Shown: positions 62,365 to 64,000 of the stretch, piece by piece | Numbering within the stretch: position 1 is the first letter of the stretch | Layout: each line of letters begins with the position of its first letter | Assembly: GCF_900113575.1 (NCBI RefSeq) | Contig: NZ_FOPV01000001.1 | Coordinates: 248,001-312,000 of the forward strand | Direction of reading: 5' to 3' | Source: Nitrosospira sp. Nsp14 | GTDB lineage: Bacteria; Pseudomonadota; Gammaproteobacteria; Burkholderiales; Nitrosomonadaceae | Length of the DNA stretch: 64,000 bases | Translations under genes and position numbers: made by a program | Notes under the pieces: model-generated | The model's database searches: none | Told to the model about the DNA's origin: nothing | What the model saw: the letters and a program-made list of their open reading frames with translations, nothing else

Positions 62365-63432
62365 ATGGGCAAAGGCGAGATGGAGAGTAAAACAATTACT
62401 CATAGAAATCCAAATATTGGAGGGGTGCCCCGGAGCCCAGGCCCAGGTTCGACTCCGAACGCGTCGTACGCCAGGCATATCCTTGGGGGGACTGGCGCAC
62501 TTCTTGTTCTCTGTGGTCTACTGGCGGCGGGCTGCGCGTCTACTCCTTATCCAGCGCCAGTCCAGGACGCCACGGTGGGCGCAGCGCCAACCGGAGCCCA
62601 AGCTGGCACTGAGCAACCGGGCGTCTACATCGTACAGAAAGGCGATACGCTCTACAGCATTGCGCTCAACCATGGTCTTGATCGAAAGGAGTTGGCGGAG
62701 TGGAACAATGTTCCGGACACCGGCACAATTCATATTGGCCAACAGCTTTCCCTCTCTCCGCCCTCGCCGCAAGCGGGGCCATCGCTGTTCTCGCTCCCTG
62801 AATCTTCTCCGCCATCTGCGCCCGGGGTAACGCCGGGCCCAGCCGTTCCATCGGAAGCAAAGGTGCCGGCAAACACCGAGCGATTTAAAACCGAACCTAA
62901 GGCTTTCAAATTACCGTATTCGGAGCCGGCTGTCGCGCAGTTGAAGGGCGTCGTCGATGCGCCTCGTAGTGTATTGGCAAAAGTCGACCCGATGGTTGAG
63001 AAACAAACCGGTACCATACTGCCGCCGGCAGAGTCACCTTCAGAGGTGATTTCCGACCCCGATCGGCTCGACTGGATCTGGCCTGCGAAAGGCAGGCTAC
63101 TTGAGGCATTTTCGGAAGCAAACAAGGGAATCGATATCGTTGGCAAAGCGGGGGAACCGGTGACCGCTTCCGCCGCCGGGAAAGTTGTATACAGCGGCGC
63201 AGGCTTGCGTGGCTACGGCAAGCTGATCATTATCAAACATAACAATACCTACCTCAGCGCCTATGCCCACAACAACAAGATATTGGTGAAGGAGGGGCAA
63301 ACAGTAGCGAAAGGACAGAAAATTGGTGAGATGGGAAGTACGGATACGGATCTAGTTAAGCTTCATTTCGAAATTCGCAAGAACGGGCGACCGGTGGACC
63401 CGCTCAAACATCTGCCGGGCATTTCAGGGTGA
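62365..63432 (+). CDS. nlpD: NlpD-like lipoprotein with LysM and degenerate LytM domain
   Basis: Outer-membrane lipoprotein that activates the amidase AmiC for daughter-cell separation. It has 355 residues: a long cytoplasmic lead, a signal helix with lipobox LAAGC (about residues 46-57), a LysM domain at about 86-132 ([18 protein letters not shown]), a Pro/Ser-rich linker, and an M23/LytM domain at about 245-350. The catalytic HxGxD of active LytM enzymes is replaced by NKGIDIVG, while LHFEIR remains, as in NlpD and EnvC proteins that activate amidases rather than cut. Promoters for rpoS usually lie inside nlpD. Confidence 0.94.
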   Translation: MGKGEMESKTITHRNPNIGGVPRSPGPGSTPNASYARHILGGTGALLVLCGLLAAGCASTPYPAPVQDATVGAAPTGAQAGTEQPGVYIVQKGDTLYSIALNHGLDRKELAEWNNVPDTGTIHIGQQLSLSPPSPQAGPSLFSLPESSPPSAPGVTPGPAVPSEAKVPANTERFKTEPKAFKLPYSEPAVAQLKGVVDAPRSVLAKVDPMVEKQTGTILPPAESPSEVISDPDRLDWIWPAKGRLLEAFSEANKGIDIVGKAGEPVTASAAGKVVYSGAGLRGYGKLIIIKHNNTYLSAYAHNNKILVKEGQTVAKGQKIGEMGSTDTDLVKLHFEIRKNGRPVDPLKHLPGISG

Positions 63433-63436
63433 GCCA

Positions 63437-64000
63437 ATGATTACTATAATTACTCACGAGGACGAAGAGTCTTACGATAAGACGGAGCCGCTGGATCCGG
63501 ATGATGCGCTCGATGTGGTAGAAGCACCCGCCAGCGTCAGCACCGAGCCTGCGGGCGATTTCCTGCTGACAGACGTAACCCAGCTTTATTTCAACGAAAT
63601 CGGCAACAATGCTCTCTTGACTCCCAAGGAAGAGGCGGAGTTAACTCGCCGGGTGAAGCAGGACGATTTTGCTGCACGGCAGAAGATGATTGAATGCAAT
63701 CTGCGCCTCGTGGTCAATATAGCCAAGCATTACACTAATCACGGCGTAGCGCTACTGGATCTGATTGAGGAAGGAAATATGGGAATGATGCACGCGCTGG
63801 AAAAATTCGATCCCGAGCGGGGCTTCCGGTTTTCGACCTATGCAACATGGTGGATACGTCAGAACATCGAGCGCTGCATCATGAATCAATCGCGTACCAT
63901 CCGTCTGCCAGTACATGTCATCAAGGACCTGAACATTATTCTGCAAGCGGCACGTCACCTCGAAGCCCATACCGGCAAAGACCCCAGGCCGGAGGATGTT
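63437..64000 (+). CDS. rpoS: RNA polymerase sigma factor RpoS (3' end beyond window)
   Basis: Stationary-phase and general-stress sigma factor. The 188 visible codons hold an acidic lead (residues 1-40), region 1.2 ([20 protein letters not shown]), region 2 with [20 protein letters not shown] and the -10-binding segment [20 protein letters not shown], and the beginning of region 3. The [10 protein letters not shown]-like block reads [15 protein letters not shown]. The ATG lies 4 nt after the nlpD stop. The gene runs off the right edge, so roughly 40 percent is missing. Confidence 0.96.
   Translation, partial: MITIITHEDEESYDKTEPLDPDDALDVVEAPASVSTEPAGDFLLTDVTQLYFNEIGNNALLTPKEEAELTRRVKQDDFAARQKMIECNLRLVVNIAKHYTNHGVALLDLIEEGNMGMMHALEKFDPERGFRFSTYATWWIRQNIERCIMNQSRTIRLPVHVIKDLNIILQAARHLEAHTGKDPRPEDV

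Overview
This window looks like a stretch of core chromosome from a betaproteobacterium, most likely a Nitrosospira-like ammonia oxidiser (Nitrosomonadaceae). That placement is inferred from three things: gene orders typical of the class (hfq-hflX-hflK-hflC-DUF2065-hisZ-purA; carAB-greA / yhbY / rlmE-ftsH-folP-glmM; thrS-infC-rpmI-rplT-pheST-ihfA; surE-pcm-nlpD-rpoS), complete amino-acid biosynthesis genes, and a PEP-CTERM-anchored alpha carbonic anhydrase. No ammonia oxidation gene lies in the window, so the genus is not proven. No phage, insertion sequence, CRISPR array or secretion system was seen.

Layout. 1-3054: phoU (cut by the left edge), rpiA, ilvA. 3201-8046: an accessory island with a decayed porin end, two intact paralogous beta-barrel porins, a small lipoprotein, and between the porins a cysteine-rich winged-helix regulator. 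This is the part of the window least explained by known biology. 8142-15246: GNAT acetyltransferase, purA, hisZ, DUF2065, hflC, hflK, hflX, hfq, all on the minus strand. 15247-23102: a structured intergenic region, di-haem peroxidase, rppH, proS, a TlpA-like thioredoxin, a YihY/BrkB membrane protein, leuA. 23103-25361: a gene graveyard with two broken genes (a porin and a TPR protein). 25362-34413: alpha carbonic anhydrase, then a sugar-phosphate group on the minus strand (pssA-pgi-tkt-pgm-zwf). 34749-38051: ilvBNC read from one good promoter. 38412-45202: fur and bamE diverging, then dapB and carAB. 45269-52594: greA, yhbY, rlmE, ftsH, folP, glmM, and a pstS without pstCAB beside it. 53016-60556: the translation operon ending in ihfA and a MerR-like gene. 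60714-64000: tRNA-Pro(GGG), surE, pcm, nlpD and the start of rpoS.

How the genes work together. The window covers branched-chain amino acid synthesis (ilvA, ilvBNC, leuA), interconversion of hexose and pentose phosphates (rpiA, pgi, tkt, pgm, zwf), carbamoyl phosphate and purine supply, RNA decay and riboregulation (hfq, rppH), membrane proteolysis (ftsH, hflKC) and the stationary-phase sigma factor. Phosphate-related features recur: phoU, a lone pstS, and an 11-bp-phased direct repeat of the PhoB/OmpR type in front of the second porin.

The most interesting unexplained items are the porin-regulator island with its phased repeat, the six-copy 13-bp tandem repeat between pstS and thrS, the 17-bp palindrome between glmM and pstS, and structured elements around hfq and ahead of carAB and rpmI. 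None of these is demonstrated to be a new system; all are read from sequence only.
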